From CATQGW01 sp965262235 (lineage in GTDB: Bacteria; Chloroflexota; Dehalococcoidia; Bin125): DNA of 64,000 nucleotides. Position 1 is the stretch's first letter, and every line of letters begins with the position of its first letter. The stretch spans positions 62,001 through 126,000 of the forward strand of contig OZ253504.1 of NCBI GenBank assembly GCA_965262235.1, read 5' to 3'. The notes under the pieces were generated by a model. That model was not told the origin of the DNA. It saw only the letters and a list, made by a program, of their open reading frames with translations, and did not search any database. Positions 19,931 through 29,096 of the stretch are shown here, in pieces. A program made the translations under genes and the position numbers.

Positions 19931-20824
19931 TCAGCGCACGTTCCTCAGGCGCGGATCGAGGCGGTCGCGCAGCCAGTCACCCATCAGGTTGCCCGTCAGC
20001 GAGATCGTCAGCAGTGCCAGCCCCGGCAGCCAAATGGGCCACCACGCCACGAGCATGACCTCGCGGCCCTCTGTGATCATGCGGCCCCACGAGGCAGTGC
20101 CGGCAGGCACGCCCACGCCCAGGAAGCTCAAGGCCGCCTCCACCTGGATCACGATCGCGATTTCCAACGTCATGATGATCACGATCGTGTTCACGACGTT
20201 GGGGAGCAGGTGCTTGCGCATGATCCACCACTGGCCGGCCCCCAACGCCCGTGACGCCGTCGTGAAGTCGCGCTCCCGCAAGGACAGGACCTCCGCGCGA
20301 ACCAGTCGGGCGTAGCCGGACCATGTCCAGATCAGCAAGATGATGATCACGTTGCGCAGGCTCGGCCCGAAGATGCTGCCCAGCAGCACCGCGAAGAGGA
20401 TCGCTGGCAGCGCGAGCTGTACGTCCACGATTCGCATCAAGATCTGGCCCGTGCGGCCCCCCATCCAGCCCGATGTCATCCCCACCAGGGTCCCAACCAA
20501 GGCCGCGCTCGGCAACACGATCGCCACTACGATCAGCGAGATCCGCGCCCCGTGCATCAGCCGGCTGAGGATGTCGCGGCCCACATCGTCCGTCCCCAAG
20601 GGGTGGTCCCAGGTGCCGCCATCAAAGACAGGCGGCACCAGACGCGCGGACAGATCGACGAAGCTCGGATCGTGCGGGGCGAGCACATCCGCGAGCACAC
20701 CCGACAGGACAAAGACCAGCCCAATCAACAGCGGCAGCGACAGGCCCAGCCAACGTCGCCAGCGGATCGGGCCGCGCGGCTCGGAAAACTCGACCTCGAG
20801 GGGCGCGGGCGCGCGTTCGGTCAT
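19931..20824 (-). CDS. Dipeptide/oligopeptide-type ABC transporter permease, DppC-like
   Basis: This is a 297-residue inner-membrane permease with an N-terminal OppC leader, then about six membrane helices. The family landmarks HPLGTDDVGRDILSRLMHGARISL and the EAA loop (LRERDFTTASRALGAGQWWIMRKHLLPNV) are present, as is GTASWGRMITEGREV near the end and DPRLRNVR at the C terminus. Its start overlaps the upstream permease stop by one base. No ATPase subunit is present in the cluster, so DppD/DppF-type ATPases must come from elsewhere. The third transporter copy at 54.5 kb has the same layout but is broken. Confidence 0.92.
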   Translation of the reverse strand: MTERAPAPLEVEFSEPRGPIRWRRWLGLSLPLLIGLVFVLSGVLADVLAPHDPSFVDLSARLVPPVFDGGTWDHPLGTDDVGRDILSRLMHGARISLIVVAIVLPSAALVGTLVGMTSGWMGGRTGQILMRIVDVQLALPAILFAVLLGSIFGPSLRNVIIILLIWTWSGYARLVRAEVLSLRERDFTTASRALGAGQWWIMRKHLLPNVVNTIVIIMTLEIAIVIQVEAALSFLGVGVPAGTASWGRMITEGREVMLVAWWPIWLPGLALLTISLTGNLMGDWLRDRLDPRLRNVR

Positions 20825-21756
20825 CAGAGGGCTCCCACGCGGATCCGCGGATCGATGAGGCGGTAAGACACGTCGACCAGCGCGTTGGCCAGTGCGATCG
20901 AGGCCGCCAGCACGATGATCGCGGTTTGCACCATCGGGTAGTCGGACTGCACAATCGAATCGATGATCAGCCGCCCGATCCCCGGCCAGGCGAACACCAC
21001 CTCGATGATGATCGCGCCCGCGATCAGGCGCCCCAGCCCGAGACCGAGAATCGTCACGACCGGCAGCAGCGCATGGCGCAGCGCGTGCCGGGTGATGACG
21101 GTGCGCTCCCGCAGCCCTTTCGCCCGCGCAGTCACGATGAAGTCAGCCCCCATCACGTCGATCATCCCGGAGCGGGTCAAGCGCATGAGCGCCGCCATCT
21201 CGAGTAGCCCCAACGACGCCGCCGGCAGGATCAGCGACTTGATCCCCTCGGCCCCGCCGGTGGGGAACCAGCCCAGTTTCACGGCGAAAAAGAAGATCAC
21301 CATCAGGCCCAGCCAGAAGCTGGGCGTCGCCTGCCCGAACACGGCGAGCAGGCGGGCCAGCCAGTCATCCCACTTGCCGCGGTGCAGCGCCGCCACGATG
21401 CCCAGGGGGATGGACAGACTGACCGCGAAGATCAACCCCGCGGCCGTCAACTTGAGCGTGTTCACCGCGCGTTCGCCGATGGCAGCAATCGTCGACGTGC
21501 CCGCGCCGCGGTACGACGTCCCGAAGTCCAGTCGCGCGAGATCCCAGAGGAAGTCGCCGTACTGCACGATCAGCGAGTCGTTCAGGCCCAAATGCTCGCG
21601 GATCGTCTCGATTTCCGAGTCGGTCGCCTCGTACGGCAGCAGGAACGATTCCGGGTTGCCCACCAGGCGCGCGACGACGAAGACGATGCTCGCCACGATG
21701 AACACGACGACGAACGCCTGGAACAGGCGGGCGGCGAGGTAGCTCCAAAACTGCAC
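20824..21756 (-). CDS. Dipeptide/oligopeptide-type ABC transporter permease, DppB-like
   Basis: This is a 310-residue permease with the N-terminal helix, a periplasmic segment, and the EAA loop TARAKGLRERTVITRHALRHALLPVV. The conserved EVVFAWPGIGRLIIDSIVQSDYPM is followed by DPRIRVGAL at the end. The Trp of FAWPG is intact here, in contrast to the third copy at 55.5 kb where the same position is TGA. The gene is divergent from the binding-protein gene at 22.1 kb, with about 346 bases between them. Confidence 0.92.
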   Translation of the reverse strand: MQFWSYLAARLFQAFVVVFIVASIVFVVARLVGNPESFLLPYEATDSEIETIREHLGLNDSLIVQYGDFLWDLARLDFGTSYRGAGTSTIAAIGERAVNTLKLTAAGLIFAVSLSIPLGIVAALHRGKWDDWLARLLAVFGQATPSFWLGLMVIFFFAVKLGWFPTGGAEGIKSLILPAASLGLLEMAALMRLTRSGMIDVMGADFIVTARAKGLRERTVITRHALRHALLPVVTILGLGLGRLIAGAIIIEVVFAWPGIGRLIIDSIVQSDYPMVQTAIIVLAASIALANALVDVSYRLIDPRIRVGAL

Positions 21757-22005
21757 GGTGCGCTCCGACTCGAGTCCGGCTCATTTCGACCCGAACCCAT
21801 GCGCCGCATGCTAGTCGCAGCGGTCGGGCTCGGTTCAGCCCTCCGATGCCGCCGCGCCTGATCCGGTGGCGGGTCGGCTCAGCAGGCGTGGCAGCACGGG
21901 AATCAACACACTAGAGCGCGAGCCCAGAGCGCAGCTGAAACCGCACCCGATGGACGGCGCCCGGCTCGCCCCGGCTTCGTGGGGCAAGCTAAAATTTCCT
22001 GTTCG

Positions 22006-22034
22006 TTGACAAAAATATACGCGCAAGCGATACT
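22006..22034 (+). promoter_or_regulatory. Sigma-70-like promoter for the first binding-protein gene
   Basis: TTGACA at 22006-22011 is a consensus -35 box, followed 17 bases later by GATACT at 22029-22034 as the -10 box. The local sequence is AT-rich (aaaatttcctgttcg before, aaaatatac within) in otherwise GC-rich surroundings. It lies about 70 bases before the ATG of the substrate-binding protein. The 250 bases to its left, up to the divergent permease start, show no gene. Confidence 0.6.
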
Positions 22035-22102
22035 CGCACATATTTCGGTCTGGACTGATGCAGCGCCCAATCGCGCCGCGTAGGTCCAACTGGGGGATTG
22101 AC

Positions 22103-24052
22103 ATGAACGAGCGAAACTACTGGACGCGGATCAGGCGGGATCGAATGTCCCGGCGGTCGCTGCTGCGGGCGAGTGCCCGCGCCGGCGTCGGCGCCGCGGG
22201 TCTGGCGCTGGTCGGCTGTGGTGACGACGACGACGACGGCCAGGCGGCGGCGGCCGTCCAACAGGAGCAACAGCAGCAACAGGCGCAGGCCGAGCAGCAG
22301 GCCATGCAGGACCAGCAGCAACAGGCGCCGCAGGCCGCGCAACAGGCGCAGCAGGCCGCGCAACAGGCGCAACAGGCCGCGCAGCAGGAGCAGACCGAAG
22401 CAGAACAGGCGGACGAACAGGCGGAGCAAGCGGCGGTGGCTCCGGCCCCCTTTGCCGACGTGGACCTGGACGCCACGATCACGACCGCGGTCGCCCGCGA
22501 CGGGGGCGGGCTTGACCCCATCCGTTCGGGTAGCCACGTCAACTACATCTCCCACGGCAACGTCTACGACGCCGGGATCGCGTTCCATCCGGACAACAAC
22601 GATGTGCTCCCCCATATGGTCGCGCTCGAGTTCGCGGACGATGTGACGATTCTGGCCGACGTCCAGCCTGCCCTCTTCCACGATGGATCGATCCTCACGG
22701 CGGAGGACATGGTCTTCACGTACGAGCGGATGGGCAACATCGCCGAGTACCACCAGGGCGGCGAGACGACTGATCACCCGGCCGGCTGGACCAGCGCGCG
22801 CACCTCCTTCGGCTCGCAGCACTGGGTCCGCAGCGAAGCGGTCGATGAGCGGACCTGGAAGGTGGTGCTGCACGAGCCCGATGCCGCCTGGGTCGCCAAC
22901 CAAATGCCGAACGCCTCAACGGTGGGGGCGATCTTCTCCAGGGCCTACGTGGAGCGCGTGGGCGACGCGGTGATGGACCGGGAGCCGATGGGGACGGGCC
23001 CCTACCGCTTCGTCAGCCACGGCGAAGACACGGACTTCGTGATGACCCGCTTCGACGACCACCTCAACCCGCTGGACCACCCGGTCAACGTGAAGCACGT
23101 GCCCTTGCACAAGGACCTCAAGGTGCTGGTGCGGCCCGAGGTGCTGTCGCAGATCGCCGGGCTCCAGGCCGGAGAACTGGACATGGTCTACGGCTTGGCG
23201 ACCAAGGACGTGGAGGGGTTCATTGACGACCCCGCGTATACAATCCACTACCAGGGCGCCACCACTATGCTGCCCAGGTTCAACCTGAACAACCCGCTGA
23301 TGGACGACGGCTCGCCCAATCCGTTCCTGGACATTCGGGTACGGGAAGCGGCCAACATTGCGGTCAACCGCCAGGCGATCATTGACGGCCTGCTGACGGG
23401 CACAGAGAAACAGCCCTTGTTCACGGGCCGCACCGCCTTCGGCTATCCCACGGAGGATGAGATCGCGGCCGCGGGCCTGAGGTTCGCCCACGATCCCGAG
23501 CGGGCCCGGGAGCTGATGGCCGAGGCGGGCTACGCCGACGGCTTCGACACCACGTTCCACATCGTCGTCGGCTTCTCCCCGGGCATCCCAGACATGGCGC
23601 TCGCGGTCCAGCAGGACCTCGGGGCGATCGGCATCCGGCTGACGATCAAGGAGTATCCCGCCTCGGAGTACTTCACCAACGCTGGCATTCGACAGGCGGG
23701 AAGCGGCAAGACCGACGGGGCGCCCGGGATCTGGTGGTTCATCGACGGCCAGCGTACGGACATACAAACAACCGTCAACATCTCCGTCTTGCCGGAGGGC
23801 GTCTACACCCTCGGGAGCAGCGACGAGGTCACGGCGCTCGCGCGGGCCCAAAGGCTGGAGCTCGACCCGGTCAAGCGGAGCGAGTTGATCAGCCAGTTGT
23901 TCATCGAACATACCCTGGGGTATTACATGCTCCCCTTGGTGGAGATCCAGACCGCGTCGGTCATTAGTTCAGGTGTGCGCTGGCCCGCCGGCGCCGTGCA
24001 GGCGCGGGGGAACGAACAACTCTTCGCGGTGCAGAAGTTGAAGACCGCCTAG
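22103..24052 (+). CDS. ABC transporter substrate-binding lipoprotein, peptide family 5, Tat-exported
   Basis: This is a 649-residue extracellular solute-binding protein of the DppA/OppA type. The N terminus MNERNYW leads to a twin-arginine motif S16-R-R-S-L-L and a hydrophobic stretch ending in the lipobox L-V-G-C39, then an acidic GDDDDD patch. It should therefore be exported folded and anchored as a lipoprotein. Residues about 50-115 are a Gln/Ala-rich low-complexity linker. The binding domain follows, with FHDGSILTAEDMVFTYERM, MGTGPYRFVSH and REAANIAVNRQAIIDGLL. The start at ATG 22103 is chosen because this N terminus recurs in the other binding proteins of the window. It is divergent from its likely permease partners. 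The ligand is unknown. Confidence 0.93.
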   Translation: MNERNYWTRIRRDRMSRRSLLRASARAGVGAAGLALVGCGDDDDDGQAAAAVQQEQQQQQAQAEQQAMQDQQQQAPQAAQQAQQAAQQAQQAAQQEQTEAEQADEQAEQAAVAPAPFADVDLDATITTAVARDGGGLDPIRSGSHVNYISHGNVYDAGIAFHPDNNDVLPHMVALEFADDVTILADVQPALFHDGSILTAEDMVFTYERMGNIAEYHQGGETTDHPAGWTSARTSFGSQHWVRSEAVDERTWKVVLHEPDAAWVANQMPNASTVGAIFSRAYVERVGDAVMDREPMGTGPYRFVSHGEDTDFVMTRFDDHLNPLDHPVNVKHVPLHKDLKVLVRPEVLSQIAGLQAGELDMVYGLATKDVEGFIDDPAYTIHYQGATTMLPRFNLNNPLMDDGSPNPFLDIRVREAANIAVNRQAIIDGLLTGTEKQPLFTGRTAFGYPTEDEIAAAGLRFAHDPERARELMAEAGYADGFDTTFHIVVGFSPGIPDMALAVQQDLGAIGIRLTIKEYPASEYFTNAGIRQAGSGKTDGAPGIWWFIDGQRTDIQTTVNISVLPEGVYTLGSSDEVTALARAQRLELDPVKRSELISQLFIEHTLGYYMLPLVEIQTASVISSGVRWPAGAVQARGNEQLFAVQKLKTA

Positions 24053-24088
24053 CGGGTTGCTGAACACGTCATCGCATCCGCTCCCTCT

Positions 24089-24111
24089 CTCCCCCCGCGA
24101 GGCGGGGGGAG
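24089..24111. repeat. Hairpin repeat copy after the first binding-protein gene
   Basis: CTCCCCCCGC-gag-GCGGGGGGAG forms the same perfect 10-bp stem as the other copies. The flank GGTTGCTGAACACGTC at about 24055-24070 resembles the terminal repeat of the 12.6-kb copy. Only one half of the element is present. It may act as a terminator for the upstream gene, though no T tract follows. Confidence 0.65.
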
Positions 24112-24189
24112 AGTAGAGCGCGCGCCCGCGCCGCGAACGGCGACGACAAGAGTCGCGATCTTGCCCTTCCCGATGACAAGGAGTTGCCC

Positions 24190-25479
24190 GTGAGTTCACT
24201 CGACGGACTGCCCACGACCGAGCCAGGGGCCGTCGGCTTCGATGCCGATCGTCTGTCCCGCATCGAAGCCACGATCGATGCGGCGGTGGCGGCCCGAGAG
24301 CTGCCGGGCGCGATCACGATCGTCCTGCGCCACGGTCAGGTCGTCCATGCCCATGCAGCGGGCACGCTCGACATGGAGCGCGAGACCCCACTCGGCATGG
24401 ACAGCCTCTTCCGTATGTACTCGCAGACGAAGCCGGTGACGGCAGTCGTGCTGATGAGCCTCTTCGAGGAAGACGCCTTCGCGCTCAACGACCCGATCTC
24501 GCGCTGGATTCCGGAGTTCGCCAACCGGCTGGTGGTGACGGAGACGCCGCCGCACGATCGCGTGCGGGGTGCGTTCCCGCCCCAGAACGTCGAGCCTGCG
24601 CGGCGTGAGATCATGATCATGGACCTGATGACGATGACATCGGGGCTGCCGGCGGTCGGTCGGCTTCCAGCGGCTTACTGGCCGCTGCTCCAGCGAACCT
24701 CCCAAGGCAGCGGGTTCATGCCCGGGGACGCACGGGTCAACGATCCGCCGCGCAGCTATGAGGAGATGATCCTTGCGATGGCCGACCTTCCCCTGTACGC
24801 CCATCCCGGCGACAGGTGGAACTACGGCTCGGATTTCGATGTCCTCTCGCTCTTCCTCACTCGCCTGACCGGCAAGGACCTCGACGAACTCTTCAGCGAG
24901 CGCGTCTTCGATCCGCTTGGGATGGACGACTCGGGCTTCTACTGCGACGACGCTGATGAAGGACGGCTCGTCACCGACCACACTTGGGATGCGGAGGGGA
25001 AGCTCGCGATTCGCGATCGCCCCGAGACCGCTGAGAAGGTGCGCTCGCGTTCGAGAGACCTGCGCTCCGGCAACGGCCTATTCGGGGGCATGCTCTCTAG
25101 CGCGCCCGACTACACCCGCTTCGCGCAGATGTTGCTCAACGGTGGCGAGCTCGACGGCGTCCGGATCCTGGGCCGCAAGACGGTGGAGTTGATGACCACC
25201 AACCACCTGGGAGACCGTGAGATCGATCTGTTGCCGATCCCCAATTACGGCTTCGGCCTCGGCTATGCGGTCCGCAAGTCGGTGGCGCGCTCGTTCTACC
25301 CCGGCTCGGCCGGGACCTATGGCTGGGGTGGCGCGGCGGGCACCTGGTTCTTCGTCGACCCGCTCGAGGACCTCGTGGGCCTCTTCTTCAACCACGTCTT
25401 CCTCTACGGGAACCGGCCCGGCGGCATGGCGGACCTGACCCGGCGCTTCATGAAGATGACCTACGAGGCCCTCGTCTGA
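24190..25479 (+). CDS. Serine hydrolase of the class C beta-lactamase / esterase family
   Basis: This is a 429-residue penicillin-binding-fold hydrolase with the nucleophile motif S-x-x-K in YSQTKPV (near residue 78-81) and a Tyr in NYGSDFDVLS at the Y-x-N position. A Gly-rich GTYGWGGAAGTWFFVDP segment occupies the usual K-T-G/H-x-G place. GTG 24190 is chosen over TTG 24184 because caaggag lies six bases upstream of the GTG. No signal peptide is seen, so a cytosolic esterase or amidase role is more likely than beta-lactam resistance. It follows the binding-protein gene on the same strand but is separated by a hairpin repeat. Confidence 0.88.
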   Translation: MSSLDGLPTTEPGAVGFDADRLSRIEATIDAAVAARELPGAITIVLRHGQVVHAHAAGTLDMERETPLGMDSLFRMYSQTKPVTAVVLMSLFEEDAFALNDPISRWIPEFANRLVVTETPPHDRVRGAFPPQNVEPARREIMIMDLMTMTSGLPAVGRLPAAYWPLLQRTSQGSGFMPGDARVNDPPRSYEEMILAMADLPLYAHPGDRWNYGSDFDVLSLFLTRLTGKDLDELFSERVFDPLGMDDSGFYCDDADEGRLVTDHTWDAEGKLAIRDRPETAEKVRSRSRDLRSGNGLFGGMLSSAPDYTRFAQMLLNGGELDGVRILGRKTVELMTTNHLGDREIDLLPIPNYGFGLGYAVRKSVARSFYPGSAGTYGWGGAAGTWFFVDPLEDLVGLFFNHVFLYGNRPGGMADLTRRFMKMTYEALV

Positions 25480-25567
25480 GCGCTGGTCCGGCCGTCGTGA
25501 AGTGCTGACGTCCGCCGCGGTGGCGTGCGGCCACTCCGCAGCGCATCAGCTGGACTGAGGGCGAGCC

Positions 25568-26395
25568 ATGCTCCCAGCCAATGTCCTCGATGTCTTCGAG
25601 AAGCAGCTCGCGGGCCTGCCCAGACCCGTCACGATCGAGTATTTCCAGACGAGCGCGAGTCGGCTCAGCGTTCCCGGTCGGGCGGTCTTGCCGCCTTGCC
25701 CCGACTGCCGGTCGACGCTCGAACTGCTGCAAGAGGTGACTGCCGTCAGCGACCTGGTCTCGTTGGGCGTCCACGAATTCGGCCACGACCCCGAGCTGGC
25801 CGCCGAATACGATATCGATCGCGTGCCGGGCATCGTCGTCAACGGCGGAAGCGGCCGCCGCTTGTACCTCTACGGCCTGCCCCTGGGGCACTTCCTCCCG
25901 GTCCTGCTCGACGCCATGCTCCAGGTCGCGCGTGAGCCCCGCGAGCCGCCGGAGGAAGTCGCGCGCATCCTCGACGAGATCGACGAGCCGCTTCAGCTGC
26001 GGGTCGTGGGTTCGGTGCGCCACTCGCCCGCGACGCAGGCTGCGATCGTCGCTTACACGCTGGCGTCGTACGCCGCCCGAGTCGAAGCCTCCGTCTACGC
26101 CATGGAGAGCTTCCCTGAGCTGGTGCGCGATCTGGACATGACCCACACGCCGCTCACCTTCGTCAATCAGTCGCTCGGCTTCGCCGGGGTGACCACGCCA
26201 GTCGGCCTGGCCCAATACGCGCTCGACGCCCACCACGAACCGGACGATCCCCGGCCCCCCAGCGTCGGCAGCGGCACGATTGTCGAGGTAGCAGGCCGGA
26301 CTGCTCAGGCGCCGGCCAGGCCGGGCAGCAGCGGACTGGCCCTTCCTCCCTCCGCCGGGGGCGTGTGGCGCCCCGCGGGCGGGTCCCGGCCGTGA
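25568..26395 (+). CDS. Double-thioredoxin-fold protein, glutaredoxin-like / protein disulfide oxidoreductase
   Basis: The protein is 275 residues. The first half has a redox motif C-P-D-C in LPPCPDCRSTLELLQEV and the second strand VPGIVVNGG with a cis-Pro. The second half repeats the fold (LRVVGSVRHSPATQAAIV...HTPLTFVNQS), but its active-site Cys pair is replaced by V-R-H-S. That resembles the tandem-domain protein disulfide oxidoreductases known from archaea and some bacteria, with one active domain left. The last 50 residues are low-complexity. Its stop overlaps a GTG that begins a truncated thioredoxin-reductase-like frame, which would be its natural reductant partner. Confidence 0.75.
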   Translation: MLPANVLDVFEKQLAGLPRPVTIEYFQTSASRLSVPGRAVLPPCPDCRSTLELLQEVTAVSDLVSLGVHEFGHDPELAAEYDIDRVPGIVVNGGSGRRLYLYGLPLGHFLPVLLDAMLQVAREPREPPEEVARILDEIDEPLQLRVVGSVRHSPATQAAIVAYTLASYAARVEASVYAMESFPELVRDLDMTHTPLTFVNQSLGFAGVTTPVGLAQYALDAHHEPDDPRPPSVGSGTIVEVAGRTAQAPARPGSSGLALPPSAGGVWRPAGGSRP

Positions 26396-26652
26396 CGACC
26401 GCGGCCCGCCGCCCAGGCAGCGACCGGACAGAGATCGCGATGATTGGCGGCGGACCGGCCGGTTTGCAGGCGGCCCTGGTCTTGCCGCGCGTCAGAGCGA
26501 AACGGCGGCCAGGTTCAACATTCACGGTTGGTACGAGTAGCGAGCGGGGCCACGCGTCGGCGCACCAAGGGATACGTTATCGTTGCGTTACTTCTCGATT
26601 GCGGGGCCCAATCCCTCGCGGGCGAACGAACGTACCCTCAGCATGCCAGTGA
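26392..26652 (+). pseudogene. Truncated FAD/NAD(P) oxidoreductase (thioredoxin-reductase-like) N terminus
   Basis: GTG 26392 overlaps the upstream stop (GTGA), so the gene was coupled to the double-thioredoxin-fold gene. The frame encodes a clear FAD-binding motif E-I-A-M-I-G-G-G-P-A-G-L-Q-A-A-L, then loses similarity after about 35 residues and ends at 26652 after an uncharacteristic Arg/Ser-rich tail. Thioredoxin reductases need about 300 residues, so only the first nucleotide-binding motif remains. It overlaps the start region of the DUF3179 gene, which suggests a deletion joined the two loci. Confidence 0.6.
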
Positions 26653-27965
26653 GGCGTCGCGGTGCGCGAACGGCCATCCTCGCCGCCGCGGTCGCGTTGT
26701 TGCTCGGCCTGCTGGGCGCGGCGTGCGGAGCTGCGGAGGCCCCGACCGACAGCGAGGAGGTCGACACCGGCATCTTCGACGCGTCGCGCGCACCGCGGAC
26801 CGCCGCTCGGATCGCGGAGCTCGCGTCCGAGATCCCGGAGCGGGAGCCGTTCCTGCCGCACGCCGCCGAGCGCACCGCGGACGGCGAACGAATCATCCGC
26901 GACGACGCCCGCCCCGCGCTGTTCGGCTTTGACTGGCTCACAAATTTCGGCATCCGCATCGTGCGCTTTGATGAGTTCAACCCCCGGCTGCTGCGGGACG
27001 AGATCGTGCCGCTGACCAACCCGCAGTACATCACGCTCACGGAGGCGCAGACCATCTACGTTGACGGCTCGCCCATGATCCTCTTGGAGGTCAACGCTGA
27101 CGCGCGGGCCTACCCGCTGGAGATCCTGCTATGGCACGAGATCGTCAATGACGTGGTGGGCGGCGTGCCGGTGCTGATGACGTACTGCCCCCTGTGCAAC
27201 ACCGCCATTGCGTTCGAGCGGCAGGTCGGGGAGCGGACGCTCCTCTTCGGCGGGTCCGGCATCCTCCGCAACAGCGATTTGGTGATGTACGACCTGGAGA
27301 CGGAGTCGCTCTGGCAGCAGATCGGCGGTAAGGCGCTGGTCGGCGACATGGTGGGCGCGACGCTGACCCCGCTGTCCGCCCCGATTGTCTCGTTCGGTCA
27401 ACTACGCGATGCATTCCCCAACGCGTTAGTGCTGTCGCGGGACACGGGCACGCCCATCGCCTACGGGTGGACACCGTACACGGCCTACGACGCCGTGGAC
27501 GACCGCGGCGACTACCGCCGCCTATTCGCAGGCGAGCTGGACCCGCGGCTGCAGTTCGCGGAACGGGTCGCGGGGGTGCGCATCGACGGGCAGGCAGTCG
27601 CCTATCCGTTGCCGCTGCTGATGGAGCGTCGGGTGGTGGCGGACGTCGTGGGAGGGCAACACATCGTCGTGTTTTGGACGTCCGGGACGCGCTCCGCGCT
27701 CGATCAGCCGCGGATCGATGAGAGCCGCGACGTGGGGGCGTTCGCCGTCTTCGACCCGGAGGTCGACGGGGAGCGGCTGCAGTTCAGTCCCGATCCGGAC
27801 GACCCGCTGATGTTCCGAGATCGGCGCAGCGGGTCGGTCTGGAACATCTTTGGCCAGGCGCTGAGCGGCCCGTTGGCGGGGACGCGGCTCACGCCGATCG
27901 TGCACGGCACGCACCTCTGGTTCGCGTGGGCAGCGTTCCATCCGGATACCGCGGTCAGGGAATAG
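26643..27965 (+). CDS. DUF3179 domain lipoprotein
   Basis: The 440-residue protein has a lipoprotein signal (LLLGLLGAAC). It then has the DUF3179 domain with TNPQYITLTEAQTIYVDG, the pair C-P-L-C in MTYCPLCNTAIAFER, and the GSGILRNSDLVMYDLETESLWQQ and GKALVGDMVGATL segments. ATG 26643 is chosen because it directly precedes the Arg-rich signal peptide; the frame is open 60 bases further up, but that part is not typical. DUF3179 proteins are secreted or membrane-attached and of unknown function; the C-x-x-C could bind metal or be redox-active. It is full length and intact. Confidence 0.88.
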   Translation: MPVRRRGARTAILAAAVALLLGLLGAACGAAEAPTDSEEVDTGIFDASRAPRTAARIAELASEIPEREPFLPHAAERTADGERIIRDDARPALFGFDWLTNFGIRIVRFDEFNPRLLRDEIVPLTNPQYITLTEAQTIYVDGSPMILLEVNADARAYPLEILLWHEIVNDVVGGVPVLMTYCPLCNTAIAFERQVGERTLLFGGSGILRNSDLVMYDLETESLWQQIGGKALVGDMVGATLTPLSAPIVSFGQLRDAFPNALVLSRDTGTPIAYGWTPYTAYDAVDDRGDYRRLFAGELDPRLQFAERVAGVRIDGQAVAYPLPLLMERRVVADVVGGQHIVVFWTSGTRSALDQPRIDESRDVGAFAVFDPEVDGERLQFSPDPDDPLMFRDRRSGSVWNIFGQALSGPLAGTRLTPIVHGTHLWFAWAAFHPDTAVRE

Positions 27966-28127
27966 GCACGCAGCAGACCGCGCCCTGGACGCAACGGCGA
28001 GACGATGTGGGAAGCTTCAGCGCTCGCACACATCCCCGCCCTGCGATTGAACCGTGACGCCGCTCACGTCCTGAGGATGTTGAGCGGTGTTCTGCGCCTC
28101 GCCAAGGACGAGCTCGCGGCCCCAGGT

Positions 28128-29096
28128 TCAGGAGATCGAGGCGAGGATCCGGTCGACTTCGGCCATCGCATCCCCGTCCAGTCGCCACGAGAGTGTGGCT
28201 GCCGCGTTGCTGCGAACCTGCGCCGGCGACGTCGCGCCGGCGATGACCGATGCCACGGCCGGCTGCGAGGCGAGCCAAGCCAACGCCAGCTCCAGGATCG
28301 TGTGGCCACGCTGCTCCGCGAACATGCTGAGCGCTTCCAGCGCGTCGAAACGAGCGTCTGAGAGCGCCGCTGCTGCCTGATCCTCTTTGTAGTGCGTCAG
28401 GCGCGCGTTTGCCGGCATGGTCATGCCGCGCTGATACTTGCCGGTGAGGAAGCCGGCCGCGAGCGGGAAGTACGGGATCACGCTGACGCCGGTTCGCACG
28501 GCGCTCGGCACTACGTCGGCTTCGACGTCCCGGCGGAGCAGGCTCCATTCGTTCTGGGCGGACACGAAGGGCTGGAAGTTCCGCCCGGACGACACTCGGG
28601 CCGCCGCGGCAATCTGCTCGCCGCTGAAGTTCGATGATCCGATCGCGCGCACGACGCCGCGTTGGACAAGCCTGTCGAGCGCTTCCAACGTCTCCTCGAT
28701 CGGTGTATGGCGGTCCGGCAAGTGGATCTGATAGAGGTCGATGTAGTCCGTGCCCAGGCGCCGGAGGCTGCCTTCCACCGCCTGGAGAATGTAGTCGCGT
28801 GATCCACCGATGCCCGGCTCCGCAAAGCCCAGCCAGTGACCGAACTTCGTCGCGATGATGACATCCGAGCGGCGCGCGCCCAGCGCTCGACCCAGGTACT
28901 CCTCGGACCGGCCGGCGCCATAGCTCTCGGCGGTGTCGAACAGCGTGATGCCCTGATCGAGCGCTTCATGCACGACGGCCGTGCTCGCCGCTTCGTCAAG
29001 TGCACCCTCCTCCCAGACGCGATCACCGAAGTCCGTGCAACCCAATCCCACCACCGAGACCCGCAGATCCGAGTTACCAAGGCGCCGGTATTCCAT
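28128..29096 (-). CDS. Aldo/keto reductase
   Basis: This is a 322-residue NADPH-dependent reductase. It starts at MEYRRLGNSDLRVSVVGLGC (ATG 29096), has D and Y in LFDTAESYG, K in ATKFGHW and H in YQIHLPD, and ends LALAWLASQPAVASVIAGATSPAQV. All catalytic residues are present. This is the YajO/Gre3-like branch that works on varied carbonyls. A truncated C-terminal fragment of a close paralogue lies at 50.1-50.3 kb. A ten-residue upstream extension of the frame is possible but not typical. Confidence 0.9.
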   Translation of the reverse strand: MEYRRLGNSDLRVSVVGLGCTDFGDRVWEEGALDEAASTAVVHEALDQGITLFDTAESYGAGRSEEYLGRALGARRSDVIIATKFGHWLGFAEPGIGGSRDYILQAVEGSLRRLGTDYIDLYQIHLPDRHTPIEETLEALDRLVQRGVVRAIGSSNFSGEQIAAAARVSSGRNFQPFVSAQNEWSLLRRDVEADVVPSAVRTGVSVIPYFPLAAGFLTGKYQRGMTMPANARLTHYKEDQAAAALSDARFDALEALSMFAEQRGHTILELALAWLASQPAVASVIAGATSPAQVRSNAAATLSWRLDGDAMAEVDRILASIS

